Positions 22,557 through 31,588 are shown, counted from the first letter of the stretch. The stretch: DNA of 64,000 bases from Candidatus Microsaccharimonas sossegonensis (GCA_004100325.1 SCKX01000001.1:355453-419452), one strand, 5' to 3'. The notes: generated by a model from the sequence alone, not told the origin. Translations and numbers: made by a program.

Positions 22557-23381
22557 CTACTTGTAGAAGACATACGTATAGCCCTTCCATTCGACGAGGT
22601 CATAGAGGCCGCTGAGCTTGTCGAGCAGCTGCGGGTAGTTCGGGGTGAGACTGTCGATGAGCAGCCCGCGTTCGGCGGCGTACTCCCTGACCTCGGTGTC
22701 CCAGTCCTCGATTTCGCAGATCCAGTGGACGACGTCTTCAGGGCTTGAGTACCGGCCGACGAAGCTCTCGTGGAAACTCTCCATGAGCATCGGGGTGTTG
22801 GCATCGACGTCGGGCAGGGAAAGGAACGCCTGGAGTGCATCGTCTTCATCGAGACGGAGGTTTGTCAGCTCTTCGCGAATGCCCTCGATCTGCTCGCCGT
22901 CGAGCGAGGCAGGCAGATGCACCGTGAACGGCTGGTTGTGCACCAGGATCTCGATGCGTACGAGCAGCCGGCCGAGCTTCGGCGGTTGGTGTTCGTTCAT
23001 GAAGTGCCGACCGCTGCCGAGGTTCTCTCGCTCGACCAGGAAGGTGCCGAGCCAGTCGATCCATTCCTTCGTGATGGCGTCTGCCTGAGCATCGTTATAG
23101 AGGTTCAGGTATTCGTCGCGCAGCGTCAGGTAGTCGCCTTCGCCGGTGCGCGCGAACTCGGCGAGGGCAGAGTCGCGGCTATAGCTGCGGCCGAGGACGT
23201 GGGCAATGGCCCGCGCGGTCCCGAGGTTGATCTCGCCCCGCGTGGCCACGGCCTCGGCGATCCCGTCCGCTACGCGGTCGAACCAGCGTCCACGCACGAC
23301 CTCGAGGCGTCGCCAGTCCGGTTCCCCGTGCTCGGCTTTCGGCTGCTTCTCCGGCCGCAGGTGCGATTCGTGCTCGTTCAT
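22557..23381 (-). CDS. Hypothetical protein, possible ArdA-like antirestriction fold
   Basis: A 274-residue acidic soluble protein. The C-terminal part, SFHESFVGRYSSPEDVVHW and the closing GYTYVFY, resembles ArdA-type antirestriction proteins, which mimic DNA and block type I restriction enzymes. The match is by eye and weak. ATG at 23381 overlaps the stop of the upstream small gene, and both belong to the minus-strand block that ends with the recombinase. An antirestriction role would suit an incoming mobile element. Confidence 0.5.
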   Translation of the reverse strand: MNEHESHLRPEKQPKAEHGEPDWRRLEVVRGRWFDRVADGIAEAVATRGEINLGTARAIAHVLGRSYSRDSALAEFARTGEGDYLTLRDEYLNLYNDAQADAITKEWIDWLGTFLVERENLGSGRHFMNEHQPPKLGRLLVRIEILVHNQPFTVHLPASLDGEQIEGIREELTNLRLDEDDALQAFLSLPDVDANTPMLMESFHESFVGRYSSPEDVVHWICEIEDWDTEVREYAAERGLLIDSLTPNYPQLLDKLSGLYDLVEWKGYTYVFYK

Positions 23382-23704
23382 GACCGCCCTCCGCTGGTGA
23401 TGATGTACTGCCCGAGGAGGTCCACCCAGGCCTCCCGTTCGATCGGCACGCGCACGTCGTTCAGCTCGTCGAGGGCCTTTTCGGCGTCGAGGTGGCCGGT
23501 GCCGGCGAAGCGCTCCAGGGCGCCGCCCGCGCCGTCGTGGACGGTCGCGGCGATGAGCCTGGCAAGGAGTTGGTTCTGCCTGTCAGGGGTGAGCGCCAGC
23601 CAGGTGCTGATCACGACCTGAGCGTGAGCGGTTTGATCGCCGTACGGCCAGGCACGCTGTCCCGTCCTGCCCACCGCCATTGTTGATGATGTTGAAGTTG
23701 TCAT
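23378..23704 (-). CDS. Small conserved-looking element protein
   Basis: Unrecognised, 108 residues, starting MTTSTSSTMAVGRTGQ and continuing as a mostly helical domain (QNQLLARLIAATVHDG, EKALDELNDVRVPIEREAWVDLLGQYI). GGAGGT lies 5-6 nt before the ATG. The start overlaps the stop of the Replic_Relax gene by four bases (ATGA), so translation is coupled. It may be an accessory factor of the replication protein. Confidence 0.7.
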   Translation of the reverse strand: MTTSTSSTMAVGRTGQRAWPYGDQTAHAQVVISTWLALTPDRQNQLLARLIAATVHDGAGGALERFAGTGHLDAEKALDELNDVRVPIEREAWVDLLGQYIITSGGRS

Positions 23705-24546
23705 GAGATACCTCCTTTCGGTTGGGTTGATGAATACGGGGCCACGACCGGCAGCGAGCCGTCCGCCGTGGCCGTGATGAACAGTTCCGGGTCGAGGGTC
23801 TGGTCGCCGTCGATGGCTGCACGGATGCGCCGCGCTCGCCCCTCGTCGGGCGTTACCCAGACGACGATGGGGAACAAATCGCGTGCGGCTTGCTCGGCAC
23901 CGGATTGCCGGTACTGCTGGTAGAGGCGGCACTTGCGCAGTACGGCGGGCAGGTGTTCGGTGTCGCGGTCGATCTCGATGAAGCTGTGCGTCTCGCTCTC
24001 TGCGTCGGCGGTGACTAGATAAAGGTCGGGCTTCAGCGTGATCGCCCCGCCATGGGCGGCTTGGAACGGCCGCCAGGATTCCGGCTCCGCCTGGAGTTCG
24101 AGCACCTCGAAGCCGGTGGTGCGAGCCGTCTCGTAGAGGGTGGCGGCGTACCGGGCGACGTCGAGGGTGTGCGCGAGGAACGTGGTGCTGGGGTCGACGT
24201 AGCGGCGGCGCCCGTCTTGACCCCGCCGAGCCCGGAGCAGCCGTTCGCCGCTGGCGGCCAGCTGCCAGACCGTCTGCGACGAGCCGTGTCCGGCTCCGCC
24301 GACCCGCCGCCCGACCCGGGCGATGAAGCCGTGGCCCTCCAACCGGGTGAGCACGCGAACGGCCGTCCGGGTCGCCGACGACTTGGATACGTGCTGCCCG
24401 CCTGGGCCGGATGGGAACTGGAGCCGCTGGACCAGCCGGGTGTCGAGGAGCCGGAAGCGTTCGAGGTCTTCGAGGATCCGCAGGTCACGGCCGGTGAGCA
24501 GCATCGCGAGCGCACCGAGGCCGTAGGGCGAACGAGTAGCCATCAT
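23701..24546 (-). CDS. Replication-relaxation (Replic_Relax) family protein
   Basis: A 281-residue protein resembling the Replic_Relax family of actinobacterial plasmids and integrative elements. A winged-helix-like N-terminal half (LTGRDLRILEDLERFRLLDTRLVQRL, TRTAVRVLTRLEGHGFIARVGRR) is followed by a restriction-nuclease-like half with LKPDLYLV and HSFIEIDRDTEHLPAVLRKCRLY. The ATG at 24546 is preceded by GAGGTGCC. It lies downstream of the TraD-like gene. A role in replication or DNA processing of the excised element is likely but unproven. Confidence 0.75.
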   Translation of the reverse strand: MMATRSPYGLGALAMLLTGRDLRILEDLERFRLLDTRLVQRLQFPSGPGGQHVSKSSATRTAVRVLTRLEGHGFIARVGRRVGGAGHGSSQTVWQLAASGERLLRARRGQDGRRRYVDPSTTFLAHTLDVARYAATLYETARTTGFEVLELQAEPESWRPFQAAHGGAITLKPDLYLVTADAESETHSFIEIDRDTEHLPAVLRKCRLYQQYRQSGAEQAARDLFPIVVWVTPDEGRARRIRAAIDGDQTLDPELFITATADGSLPVVAPYSSTQPKGGIS

Positions 24547-24686
24547 GAGGCACCTCGGTCCGGTTCCAGGTCTGTCGAGTGAACAAACAATGTGTTCAGT
24601 TCGGTGCTCCGGTCGCTGTTCCGTTCTCTTGCCTGACAGGTGTTCGTCTTCGGCGTCCCTTGGCGGCACTCTGGCCGAACTGGGAT

Positions 24687-24720
24687 GGGACTCCCGCTCA
24701 TTCGAGCGGGTGGCAGTCCC
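24687..24720 (-). other. Hairpin in the TraD/Replic_Relax gap
   Basis: GGGACT and AGTCCC flank a second stem CCGCTC-ATTC-GAGCGG. It lies about 30-60 nt past the TraD-like stop. It may slow or end transcription, but there is no T-run. Confidence 0.4.
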
Positions 24721-24745
24721 TGTGGAGGCCTGGTCAGCAGGACGG

Positions 24746-26905
24746 TCATGATCGCCTCCGACGCTGGTTCGACCCCAACCCCGGCTCGACGGCAGGAGGC
24801 GTTCTCGGTGCCTGCGTGCCCGGCTTCGCCTGCTCGTTAGCCGCTGCGGCGTCGCCTGCGAACTGCTCCCGATTGGCGTCGCGGATCAAGCCGCCACAAC
24901 CGGAGTCAGGTGCCGGTGGCAAGGTTCTCGCGGCGAACCAGCCTGCCGGAGCACCGTCCGCGACGAGGTTGGCGTAGATCTCGAACCGGCCGAGCGCCTG
25001 GAAATCCTCGATTGTCAGCGCGGTCGTGGTCTGCGCCAACGCCCGTGCGTCTTTCGGACTGGCGGCGAAGGTGATCTGGTTCCGCGCATTCAGCGCCAAC
25101 GCCTCGGCCATCTGCACTGGCACCTGGGCGCGCCCCTGTAGCGCCAGGTGCCAGCCGACGCCGTAGGAACGGCTGGTGGCCAGGGCGTCATCGATACTGG
25201 TCGGCAGGTGCAGGTACCGCTGGACTTCGTCGATGAACACCATGCCTGGTCGCTTCTTGGGGTCTGCTTCCAGTGCCCGCTCCTGCGTCGCCAGCCAGAT
25301 CTCGGCGACCACGAGGCCGCCGAGCAGTTGCGCCGCGCCAGGGCCGATCAGGGCGTCGTTCAGCGGCACCAGGACCGCCTTCGCGTCGCCCTTGAAGACG
25401 TCGCGCAGCCGGAAGCGCGGCCGGGACTGCCCGAGCACCGCGGCCACATTCTTTCGGAGCACGTACTTGCGGAGCTTGTTCAGGGGTGCCGCCGCGATGG
25501 ACGCTCGGTGCGCCGGGGACAGCCCGTCGAAGGTCGCCCAGTAGCTGGCCAGCGTCACATCACTCGCGACCGCACCGACGACTGTTCGGCGGTAGCCGTC
25601 GTCAGAGATCAGCGGCACCAGGTCGAGCAAGGTGTGCGACTGGCCGCGGCGCAGCCCGTCAGCGACCAGGGTGAGCAGGCCGGCGTGGAGGAGATCTTCG
25701 GTGCGCGGACCCCACCCGTCGCTGAAGACGGCCTTGAAGACTTCGAGGATGCCATCGACTACCGGTCCCGGATCCCGGTCGGGTCCGATGTCCAGCGGGT
25801 TGAACCCGACCGGATGCTTATCAGCGGCGTCGATGATCACGATCCGTCCCGCGGCCTCCTTCGGCGCTCGGGCGACGATGTCGTCGACCAGTTGTCGCTT
25901 CGGCTCGATCAGCACCAACGGACGTCCCTGGGCGATGTCGTCAAGCGCCAGCGCGGCGAGTACTTGGCTCTTACCTGACCCGGTGCCGCCGGTAATCGCC
26001 AGGTGTTGCAGCCGGGATTCGGCGTCCAGTCCCACCAGGCGATTCCGGCCGGGCGCCGTCGCTTCAGCGAAGACTGCCCCATTACCCGTGATGCCGCTCG
26101 GCGGCGGTAGCTGCCGCGGGTGACGCGGCGGTAGGCCGGGAAGCTCCAGCTCGTCGAGCGGCCAGCAGAGCAACGCCGTGGCCTGCGCGGCCGTCAGCGG
26201 CAAGGCGCCTCGTGATGTTGCGGCGGTCTGCCACTTCGCGGCTGATTCGCTGACGAGCGAGAGTCGCGTGCCCGGTGCTTCGAGTTGCCGGAGGGCGCCG
26301 AGCAGCTGCCCCCGGATTTGACGGCGACGCTCGGGCACGGCCGCCGAAACCCCAATGCGGACGGTGAGCTCGACGCGGAGCTCGGCCGCATGCTGCGCCA
26401 CACGCTTTCTAGTCTCGCCGGGGGCATCGCCGACGCCACGGAGCAGCAGTTGCAAGGTACTGGCACTGGGGTCGGCGATCTTCGCCGGTACCTGGACGGG
26501 ACGACGCCCGCGACCGAATACCAGCTGGAGGGAGATCGTCTCACCCTTCCGCCGCCCGGCGAACACGCCATAGAGGGCATGAAGGGTCTGCTCCAGTGCC
26601 GAGTCGCTCAGGGGCAGGCCCCGTGGCGAGAGTCGCAGCCGGGCAATTCGTTCTGGCGGCTCAGGCCGACGCCCACGGATTAGTTCGGTGCCAGGCGCGA
26701 CTGACATCAGCAGGTTCCCCATGACGGGCCGGTCGCTGTCGGTGCGGCCGACGAAGTGAACGATGCCCTCGTCGCCAGCCCAGGTCTCGAACACCAACGG
26801 GCGCGGCGCGTCGGAGGTTGCCAGTCTGCTGATCAGGCGCTCGACCTGACTCGCGGTGAGGTCAAGCCCAGGCACAAGCCGGGCGAAGCGGACTGGACTA
26901 CGCAT
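24746..26905 (-). CDS. TraD/FtsK-like DNA transfer ATPase
   Basis: A 719-residue ATPase of the HerA/FtsK/TraD group. Walker A GGTGSGKSQ lies near residue 310 and Walker B GMVFIDEVQRYLHLP near residue 560; RSYGVGWHLALQG and ALNARNQITFAAS are typical of coupling-type ATPases. No membrane helix is evident. I chose the ATG at 26905 (MRSPVRFARL) because GAGGAG precedes it and it overlaps the upstream stop by 8 bases. It probably moves element DNA during transfer, although a relaxase partner was not recognised. Confidence 0.8.
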   Translation of the reverse strand: MRSPVRFARLVPGLDLTASQVERLISRLATSDAPRPLVFETWAGDEGIVHFVGRTDSDRPVMGNLLMSVAPGTELIRGRRPEPPERIARLRLSPRGLPLSDSALEQTLHALYGVFAGRRKGETISLQLVFGRGRRPVQVPAKIADPSASTLQLLLRGVGDAPGETRKRVAQHAAELRVELTVRIGVSAAVPERRRQIRGQLLGALRQLEAPGTRLSLVSESAAKWQTAATSRGALPLTAAQATALLCWPLDELELPGLPPRHPRQLPPPSGITGNGAVFAEATAPGRNRLVGLDAESRLQHLAITGGTGSGKSQVLAALALDDIAQGRPLVLIEPKRQLVDDIVARAPKEAAGRIVIIDAADKHPVGFNPLDIGPDRDPGPVVDGILEVFKAVFSDGWGPRTEDLLHAGLLTLVADGLRRGQSHTLLDLVPLISDDGYRRTVVGAVASDVTLASYWATFDGLSPAHRASIAAAPLNKLRKYVLRKNVAAVLGQSRPRFRLRDVFKGDAKAVLVPLNDALIGPGAAQLLGGLVVAEIWLATQERALEADPKKRPGMVFIDEVQRYLHLPTSIDDALATSRSYGVGWHLALQGRAQVPVQMAEALALNARNQITFAASPKDARALAQTTTALTIEDFQALGRFEIYANLVADGAPAGWFAARTLPPAPDSGCGGLIRDANREQFAGDAAAANEQAKPGTQAPRTPPAVEPGLGSNQRRRRS

Positions 26906-27131
26906 CAGGACGCTCCTCAAACGACTCGACGTCGTTCGATTCCTCATTGGTTTCAGCAGTCCGGGCGGCGTGCTCGGCGGCGGCTTCGGCCTCAAGGCGG
27001 GCTTGTTCCAGCCCGGCGGCGGTGATGATCGAGGCGATCTGCTCGGGACGCAGATCGTGCCTCAGTTCGGAGAAGACCCAGACCCGACGATCGGCGGCCT
27101 TCCGGTAGCGACGGCGCGGTGAACGGCTCAT
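26898..27131 (-). CDS. Small hypothetical element protein
   Basis: Unrecognised, 77 residues: a basic N-terminus (MSRSPRRRYRKAADRRVWVFSE) and an Ala/Glu-rich helix. GGAGGT lies upstream of the ATG. The end overlaps the TraD-like start, so it is probably a small partner of that gene. Confidence 0.65.
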   Translation of the reverse strand: MSRSPRRRYRKAADRRVWVFSELRHDLRPEQIASIITAAGLEQARLEAEAAAEHAARTAETNEESNDVESFEERPDA

Positions 27132-27300
27132 ACGCGTACCTCCTTCCGGAGAAACTCCGGGATGTGTTTACGTGCAGTCACAAGAGGTCGCCCGGCGAGC
27201 CCACCAGTGGTGGGGAAGCTTGTTATGAACTCAAGCGGACGGCTTGTCAAGAGGCGACGGCAGGCCACGACCCCGAGAAGCCGCCGAGTGCGGCGTCGGG

Positions 27301-27474
27301 TCACCATCGGTCTCGCCGCCAGCGGTAGATCACGATCGTGATCCAGAGCACGAGCACGACCGCCGCGACGAGCACAAGCCAGCCCCAGAACCGGGCCAGC
27401 AGCTCGACCGCCAGATACAGCAGGATGACGCTCAGCAGGACCGCGAGGCAGAACCCGAGCAGCTTCTGGCCCAT
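27301..27474 (-). CDS. Small two-helix membrane protein
   Basis: 57 residues with two hydrophobic segments (LGFCLAVLLSVILLYLAVELL and WLVLVAAVVLVLWITIVIY) and a basic RWRRDRW tail. The ATG at 27474 has AGGAG 9 nt upstream; a longer frame from 27519 exists but has no such site. It lies between the methyltransferase and TraD-like genes. It could anchor a transfer complex; the function is unknown. Confidence 0.6.
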   Translation of the reverse strand: MGQKLLGFCLAVLLSVILLYLAVELLARFWGWLVLVAAVVLVLWITIVIYRWRRDRW

Positions 27475-27518
27475 CGTGCTCGGCTCCTTCTTGTCGTTCT
27501 TTGGGCTGGAGGGGCACA

Positions 27519-28223
27519 TCAGGCATCACCGGGCCCTCGGTCAGCTGCAGCGTTCCCCGCGCGGAACTTGGCGTCGCTCGGCACCGGGAAGCCAGGCAGC
27601 GTGAAGTCGCTGTCGACCTCGTTGCTCCAGATCAGCCAGTCCGAGCGGGAGTTCGGCCGGCGACGGGCGAACAGCTCGGCATACGGCCCTTCGGGCAGGA
27701 TCCGCTCGATGAGCGGAATCATCTCGTCCGGCTTGCGCGAGTGCTCAGTGCGAGGGAGCAGCAGCGTCGAGCGTTGCCCGTGGAAGTCCCACGGTGCCTT
27801 GCCGCGCACGCCGTGCAGCAGCGTCTCGTGACTAGAGCGGAAGTAGCTCCCGAGCCCCATGTAGTACTTGTCCCACGCAGCGTGCGACTTGTACTCGAAC
27901 CCCCAGGCCCGCAGAACCTCGATCCCTTCGGGGAGGGCGGCGTTGGTCACCCACAGCAGCAGTGTCGCGTTCTCGTCCGACAGCTCCTGGATGAGTGGCC
28001 CCATCGCCTTGATCCGTTCGACGGTCATCAGGTCGTAGTGGCGAACCGCGCCGCGCTTTCCGGTCTGGGCCGTCATCCACGGCGGGTCGGCGTACCAGAC
28101 GCGGATCTTCCGGTCGATGCCGTACTTCTCGAGGCAGTCCGCCTGCTCCGGTATCGACCCCATCGAGGCGGGCGAAGTGGAGGGAGCGACTGGGCCGTCG
28201 TCTCCTGAATTGGTTGGTGTCAT
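27519..28223 (-). CDS. MT-A70 family adenine methyltransferase
   Basis: A 234-residue S-adenosylmethionine-dependent N6-adenine methyltransferase. The catalytic DPPW motif appears in VWYADPPWM, followed by LLLWVTNAALPEGIEVLRAWGFEYK and HETLLHGVRG, all typical of MT-A70 proteins. The ATG at 28223 is 9 nt after AAAGGAG; the upstream TTG touches the ribosome-binding site and is unlikely. No restriction enzyme accompanies it, so it is probably an orphan enzyme that modifies element DNA to escape restriction. Confidence 0.88.
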   Translation of the reverse strand: MTPTNSGDDGPVAPSTSPASMGSIPEQADCLEKYGIDRKIRVWYADPPWMTAQTGKRGAVRHYDLMTVERIKAMGPLIQELSDENATLLLWVTNAALPEGIEVLRAWGFEYKSHAAWDKYYMGLGSYFRSSHETLLHGVRGKAPWDFHGQRSTLLLPRTEHSRKPDEMIPLIERILPEGPYAELFARRRPNSRSDWLIWSNEVDSDFTLPGFPVPSDAKFRAGNAAADRGPGDA

Positions 28224-28310
28224 GTCGTACAACTCCTTTCTCCGTCCGGCTCACTGATCGGCACGGACGGTGGAAGCTCGGTTATGCGCTCGCACCGGGG
28301 GAGCGTCAAT

Positions 28311-28436
28311 ATTCCGTTCGGGCGTCCCTTCAAGCGACCGGAACGCCGAACGGAATACCGCCGACAGGGGCCGCTTGAAGGGTGTACTCACGGTGCGGTT
28401 CGCGTTGTGGAATGAACAACGAACGTCCCGAACGGA
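28311..28436. repeat. Interlocked inverted repeats, candidate origin
   Basis: ATTCCGTTCGGGCGT (28311) pairs with ACGCCGAACGGAAT (28343). CCCTTCAAGCG (28326) pairs perfectly with CGCTTGAAGGG (28372), and the two stems exclude each other. The 9-mer CCGAACGGA occurs at 28346 and 28428 and inverted at 28313. The region is non-coding, upstream of the transfer genes, and could be an oriT, replication origin or operator cluster. Confidence 0.6.
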
Positions 28437-28547
28437 CACCCGAGGAGACGCGGGCTCAGTCCTCGGTCACCTCGAAGGGAGGGGGCTCCGGAGTGGTGCA
28501 AGCCGCGATGCAGAGGACGCGATGTCACCGCCCCGGAGATCTTGGGA

Positions 28548-28835
28548 CTACCGAGGGCGCTGGTCCTCGGCGTCGGGCGGGATCCGGCCGGAGGCGAGGA
28601 AGGATTCGCGGATGAGCGCCCGCCGGGCCTCGTGGGATTCCATCCCAATGGCCGTCGCGAGCTGGAGGATCGTGCGACGCAGTTCCTCCTGCTTCAGGTC
28701 GAGTTCCGCCTCGATGCGGGCACGGCGGCGCTGACCAACGGAGCCCATGGCCCCGAGCGCGAGGTCACGCATCCACGCCATCGAATCGCCGACCACTTCA
28801 GCCAGCCGCGTCACCGACTCGCGGACGGTGCTCAT
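28548..28835 (-). CDS. Small helical protein
   Basis: Unrecognised, 95 residues, mainly helical and charged (RARIEAELDLKQEELRRTILQLATAIG). Its ATG shares a base with the stop of the upstream gene (TGATG), so the two are coupled. It belongs to the minus-strand module. Confidence 0.6.
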   Translation of the reverse strand: MSTVRESVTRLAEVVGDSMAWMRDLALGAMGSVGQRRRARIEAELDLKQEELRRTILQLATAIGMESHEARRALIRESFLASGRIPPDAEDQRPR

Positions 28836-29140
28836 CAGGACCACCGCCGAATCGCCGCCGACGCGCCGAGCGTGTAGCTGTCGACGATCTCGCGGTACCG
28901 GGCCTCGCCCAGCGGCGCGACCGAGATCAGGTGCTGCTCCAGGGCCGTCAAGGCGCCGACGTGCTCCAGGGCGGTGTTGGCGAGGAAAGCGCGGCCATCC
29001 TCGGTGAGATTCGCGACGACCGCGCGGGACTGCACCCGCTCCAACTCGCGGCGGGTCTGACGCTGCAGACCCATGGACATCCGACTGAGCCCGGCGGGGC
29101 TCAGCACGCTCCCCGAAGGGAGTAGTTCAGTGTTCGACAC
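28835..29140 (-). CDS. Hypothetical protein
   Basis: Unrecognised, 101 residues, helical (RRELERVQSRAVVANLTEDGRAFLANTALEHVGALTALEQHL). A GTG start at 29140 follows AGGA by about 8 nt. The gene diverges from the SAM-like-domain gene at 29273, and the 130 bp between them must hold promoters for both. It may be a regulatory or transfer accessory protein. Confidence 0.6.
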   Translation of the reverse strand: MSNTELLPSGSVLSPAGLSRMSMGLQRQTRRELERVQSRAVVANLTEDGRAFLANTALEHVGALTALEQHLISVAPLGEARYREIVDSYTLGASAAIRRWS

Positions 29141-29272
29141 GGCTGTGTCCTTTCATCTGGTTGCTTCGACAGCTGGCTGCCGTCGGATTCCAGAAGAACA
29201 TCATCGTGATCAGGAAAAAAGCATAAGCGTGATAACACATACATCAAGGGATGACTGCGCTACGCTCGGATC

Positions 29273-29645
29273 CGTGGGCGAGAGGTACCCCGAGAACCAG
29301 ATGGAGTTCGCGCCGGAGACGCCGGAGCGATGGAAGGAGTTCGCCGACCGTCGCGAAGCCCTGCTCGTTGACTACGGCTACAACACCGCCAGGGCCTACT
29401 GGGCTGACCTGCAGGACTGGTTCGAGTGGGCTGTCGAGCGTGACAAGGACGTGCTCGCACTCACGGAGCAAGACAGGACGCAGTATGTCGCGCTGCTGCG
29501 ACGACGGAAGTACAGCGAGAACACGATACGGCGGCGTGTAGTGGTGTTGGGGTTGCTCTACCGAACGGTGGCATCCGAAGATGAAGAAGCAGCCGCTTTG
29601 AATCGCCGCCAGGCGAAGGCTGCCGACCGCGGTCGCGAGGAGTAG
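29273..29645 (+). CDS. Stand-alone integrase SAM-like domain protein
   Basis: About 123 residues. The core DYGYNTARAYWADLQDWFEWAVERDKD, then LRRRKYSENTIRRRVVVLGLLYRTVA, is the N-terminal core-binding (SAM-like) domain of tyrosine recombinases. No catalytic domain with R-HxxR-Y residues follows: the frame ends after Glu-Glu. It is therefore probably a DNA-binding protein rather than a recombinase. The start is uncertain (GTG 29273 or ATG 29300). The next gene begins 2 nt after its stop. Confidence 0.7.
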
Positions 29646-29647
29646 GC

Positions 29648-30616
29648 ATGGCAAGGGATCCGGAGCTGGATCGTCTCGGTCGAGAGCGAGATTCGGCACG
29701 CGAGCGTCAGCAACGAGCCTTCGAAGAGATGAAGCGACGTGGCGACGAAAGGCAGCGGACACGTGAGGCGACCTCACGCGCCTTTGAGAAAAAGAAGGCG
29801 GCTCAGGACGAACAGAATCGGCTGTTCGAGCGTAAGAAATCTGCCCAGGAGGCTACGAGTCGTGCCTTCGAGCGAAAGAAGGTCGCACACGATGCGTACT
29901 CGCGTGCAAGAGACAGCGTCCAATCAACGCGAAACAGCCTCAGCTCGTCGATAGATGCCTATCGCGCTTCGGCAGATCGGCATCGTGGTCAGGCAGAATA
30001 TCTATCCCGACTCGTCGCCACAGCGTCCAGCAAGTGGGAGCGATCGGGGTATATCGACGGCGCGCGACGTGAACGTGAGTTGGCGCGCGGCGATTCACAG
30101 CAGGCCCGATACTATGTCGACCAGATCAAGTCACTGGGCTCGAATCTGCAGAGCTACCGGAACGCACTCGACAACGCCAGGAGTGAGTTCGACAATGCGA
30201 AGCGCGTATCTGATCCTCTGAAGGCGGACTTCGATGCGGCACGGACCCGAACACAGGCGGCCCGCGCGGAGTTTGATCGCCTGAAGCAGGTATCTGATGC
30301 CGCGGGGCGCGCTCACGATGCGGCGCGCGAAGCCTTCAACAAGGCGAAGGCCGAGAGCGAACGTGCGAAAGCTGCGTTTAACAAGAAACTGGAACAGCTG
30401 AAGGGGTCCGACTGGTTTGAGCGATCGCTTCCAGATGGAACGACGGTTTACGGACCGAAGTCGACCGAGGGGCATCCTGGACACAAGCACGGTCATCGCG
30501 GAAACGACTTCGATCGCTCACCTCACAGCACTATCGGTTCGGCCGCGTCTGACATTGCCAGAGGCAAGAATCAGCCGGGGCACACGCAGCGAGAGCATCC
30601 GACTAAGCGGTGGTAA
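29648..30616 (+). CDS. Long coiled-coil protein
   Basis: A 322-residue protein that is almost wholly charged helix, with repeats such as TSRAFEKKKAAQDEQNRLFERKK and RAFERKKVAHDAYSRARD, so a coiled coil of about 270 residues. The C-terminal 60 residues are His/Gly-rich (GHPGHKHGHRGNDFD) and probably disordered or metal-binding. No signal peptide or membrane helix is seen. It follows the SAM-like gene without a gap and lies at the edge of the cargo module. It may be a scaffold or an exported substrate. Confidence 0.7.
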   Translation: MARDPELDRLGRERDSARERQQRAFEEMKRRGDERQRTREATSRAFEKKKAAQDEQNRLFERKKSAQEATSRAFERKKVAHDAYSRARDSVQSTRNSLSSSIDAYRASADRHRGQAEYLSRLVATASSKWERSGYIDGARRERELARGDSQQARYYVDQIKSLGSNLQSYRNALDNARSEFDNAKRVSDPLKADFDAARTRTQAARAEFDRLKQVSDAAGRAHDAAREAFNKAKAESERAKAAFNKKLEQLKGSDWFERSLPDGTTVYGPKSTEGHPGHKHGHRGNDFDRSPHSTIGSAASDIARGKNQPGHTQREHPTKRW

Positions 30617-30691
30617 ATCGACGGTGGCTACTCCGGAGTGAATGCCGCCGACCCTTCAAACTTCACGTCAATCATTGTACAATCATGGGGT

Positions 30692-31054
30692 ATGAATCGA
30701 TCAACTCGAGACCGACGCATAAGCGAGTTGAGGCCCCTTCTAACTAAGGAGCCTATTACTCGCGCAATACGGCCAGCGACGATCGAGTTTGTCAAACTCA
30801 TCGGGGACGATATTCGTAAGTTGAGCCTCGAGGAACGTCTTATCGGTGAGGGCACTGCTCTCGTAGGAAAGATTCTTTCGGTATTGGTTCTTCAGAGCAA
30901 CGAGACGGCCGGGGTCAATACCGACGGATGGTTCAATCCGTACGATGAGCCTGTGCTCGAAAGAATCCTTGAACTGACAAGTGCACTTGATCTTGATGCC
31001 AACCAGCCTGAAATATGGTCTGACCTCTCAAAGGCGATCGACGATCTAAAGTAG
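30692..31054 (+). CDS. Hypothetical protein
   Basis: Unrecognised, 120 residues, helical (RRISELRPLLTKEPITRAIRP, EERLIGEGTALVGKILSVLVL). TACAAT ends about 10 nt before the ATG, so the transcript may be leaderless. GC content is visibly lower than in neighbouring element genes, which suggests a separate origin. Confidence 0.6.
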   Translation: MNRSTRDRRISELRPLLTKEPITRAIRPATIEFVKLIGDDIRKLSLEERLIGEGTALVGKILSVLVLQSNETAGVNTDGWFNPYDEPVLERILELTSALDLDANQPEIWSDLSKAIDDLK

Positions 31055-31255
31055 CCTCATCACCATGCGCTTCGTCCGCGCGAAGCGCAGTGAGGTGTAG
31101 CAGTTGCATTTGCCGTACTTTTCACAACGCCCCGATCAGAATATTGACGTCGGCCGTCCTTCAGCGCATACTCCCTCTCGCATCGTTCTCGGCATGCGGC
31201 TTGTAGGAGAACCATTCCGGTTCGCCGGCCGCTCCTGAGAAGGAGGTGTCTCACC

Positions 31256-31588
31256 ATGAGTGAGACCACGCAGGGCGGCACCGCCGCCCAGAAGGTGCTG
31301 TCAGTCCGGACGAGCGAGGACACCAGGGCGCAGCTCGAAGTCCTCGCCCAGCTCAACCAGCGCAGTGTCACCGAGGAGACTCGGATCGCCCTGGAGTACT
31401 GGGTGGAGAAGTCGAAGTCCGATCCCGCGGTGCGTCAGCGTGCCGAGCAGGTTCGTGCCGAGATCGAGCGTGAGGCGGAGACCAAGCGCAACGCCATCCT
31501 GGCCGTCCTCGGCACCGACGACGTGAACGGCGTATCGAGCACCATCAAACCCGTCACGCGGGCACCCAAGCAGGCCACGACAGCCTGA
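31256..31588 (+). CDS. Ribbon-helix-helix-like regulator
   Basis: A 110-residue protein whose first half fits a ribbon-helix-helix DNA-binding domain (KVLSVRTSEDTRAQLEVLAQLNQRSVTEETRIALEYWV). The second half is a charged helix ending in a flexible tail. A strong GGAGGTG precedes the ATG. Such proteins act as antitoxins or partition and plasmid regulators; no adjacent toxin is evident. It could control the element or its cargo. Confidence 0.65.
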   Translation: MSETTQGGTAAQKVLSVRTSEDTRAQLEVLAQLNQRSVTEETRIALEYWVEKSKSDPAVRQRAEQVRAEIEREAETKRNAILAVLGTDDVNGVSSTIKPVTRAPKQATTA

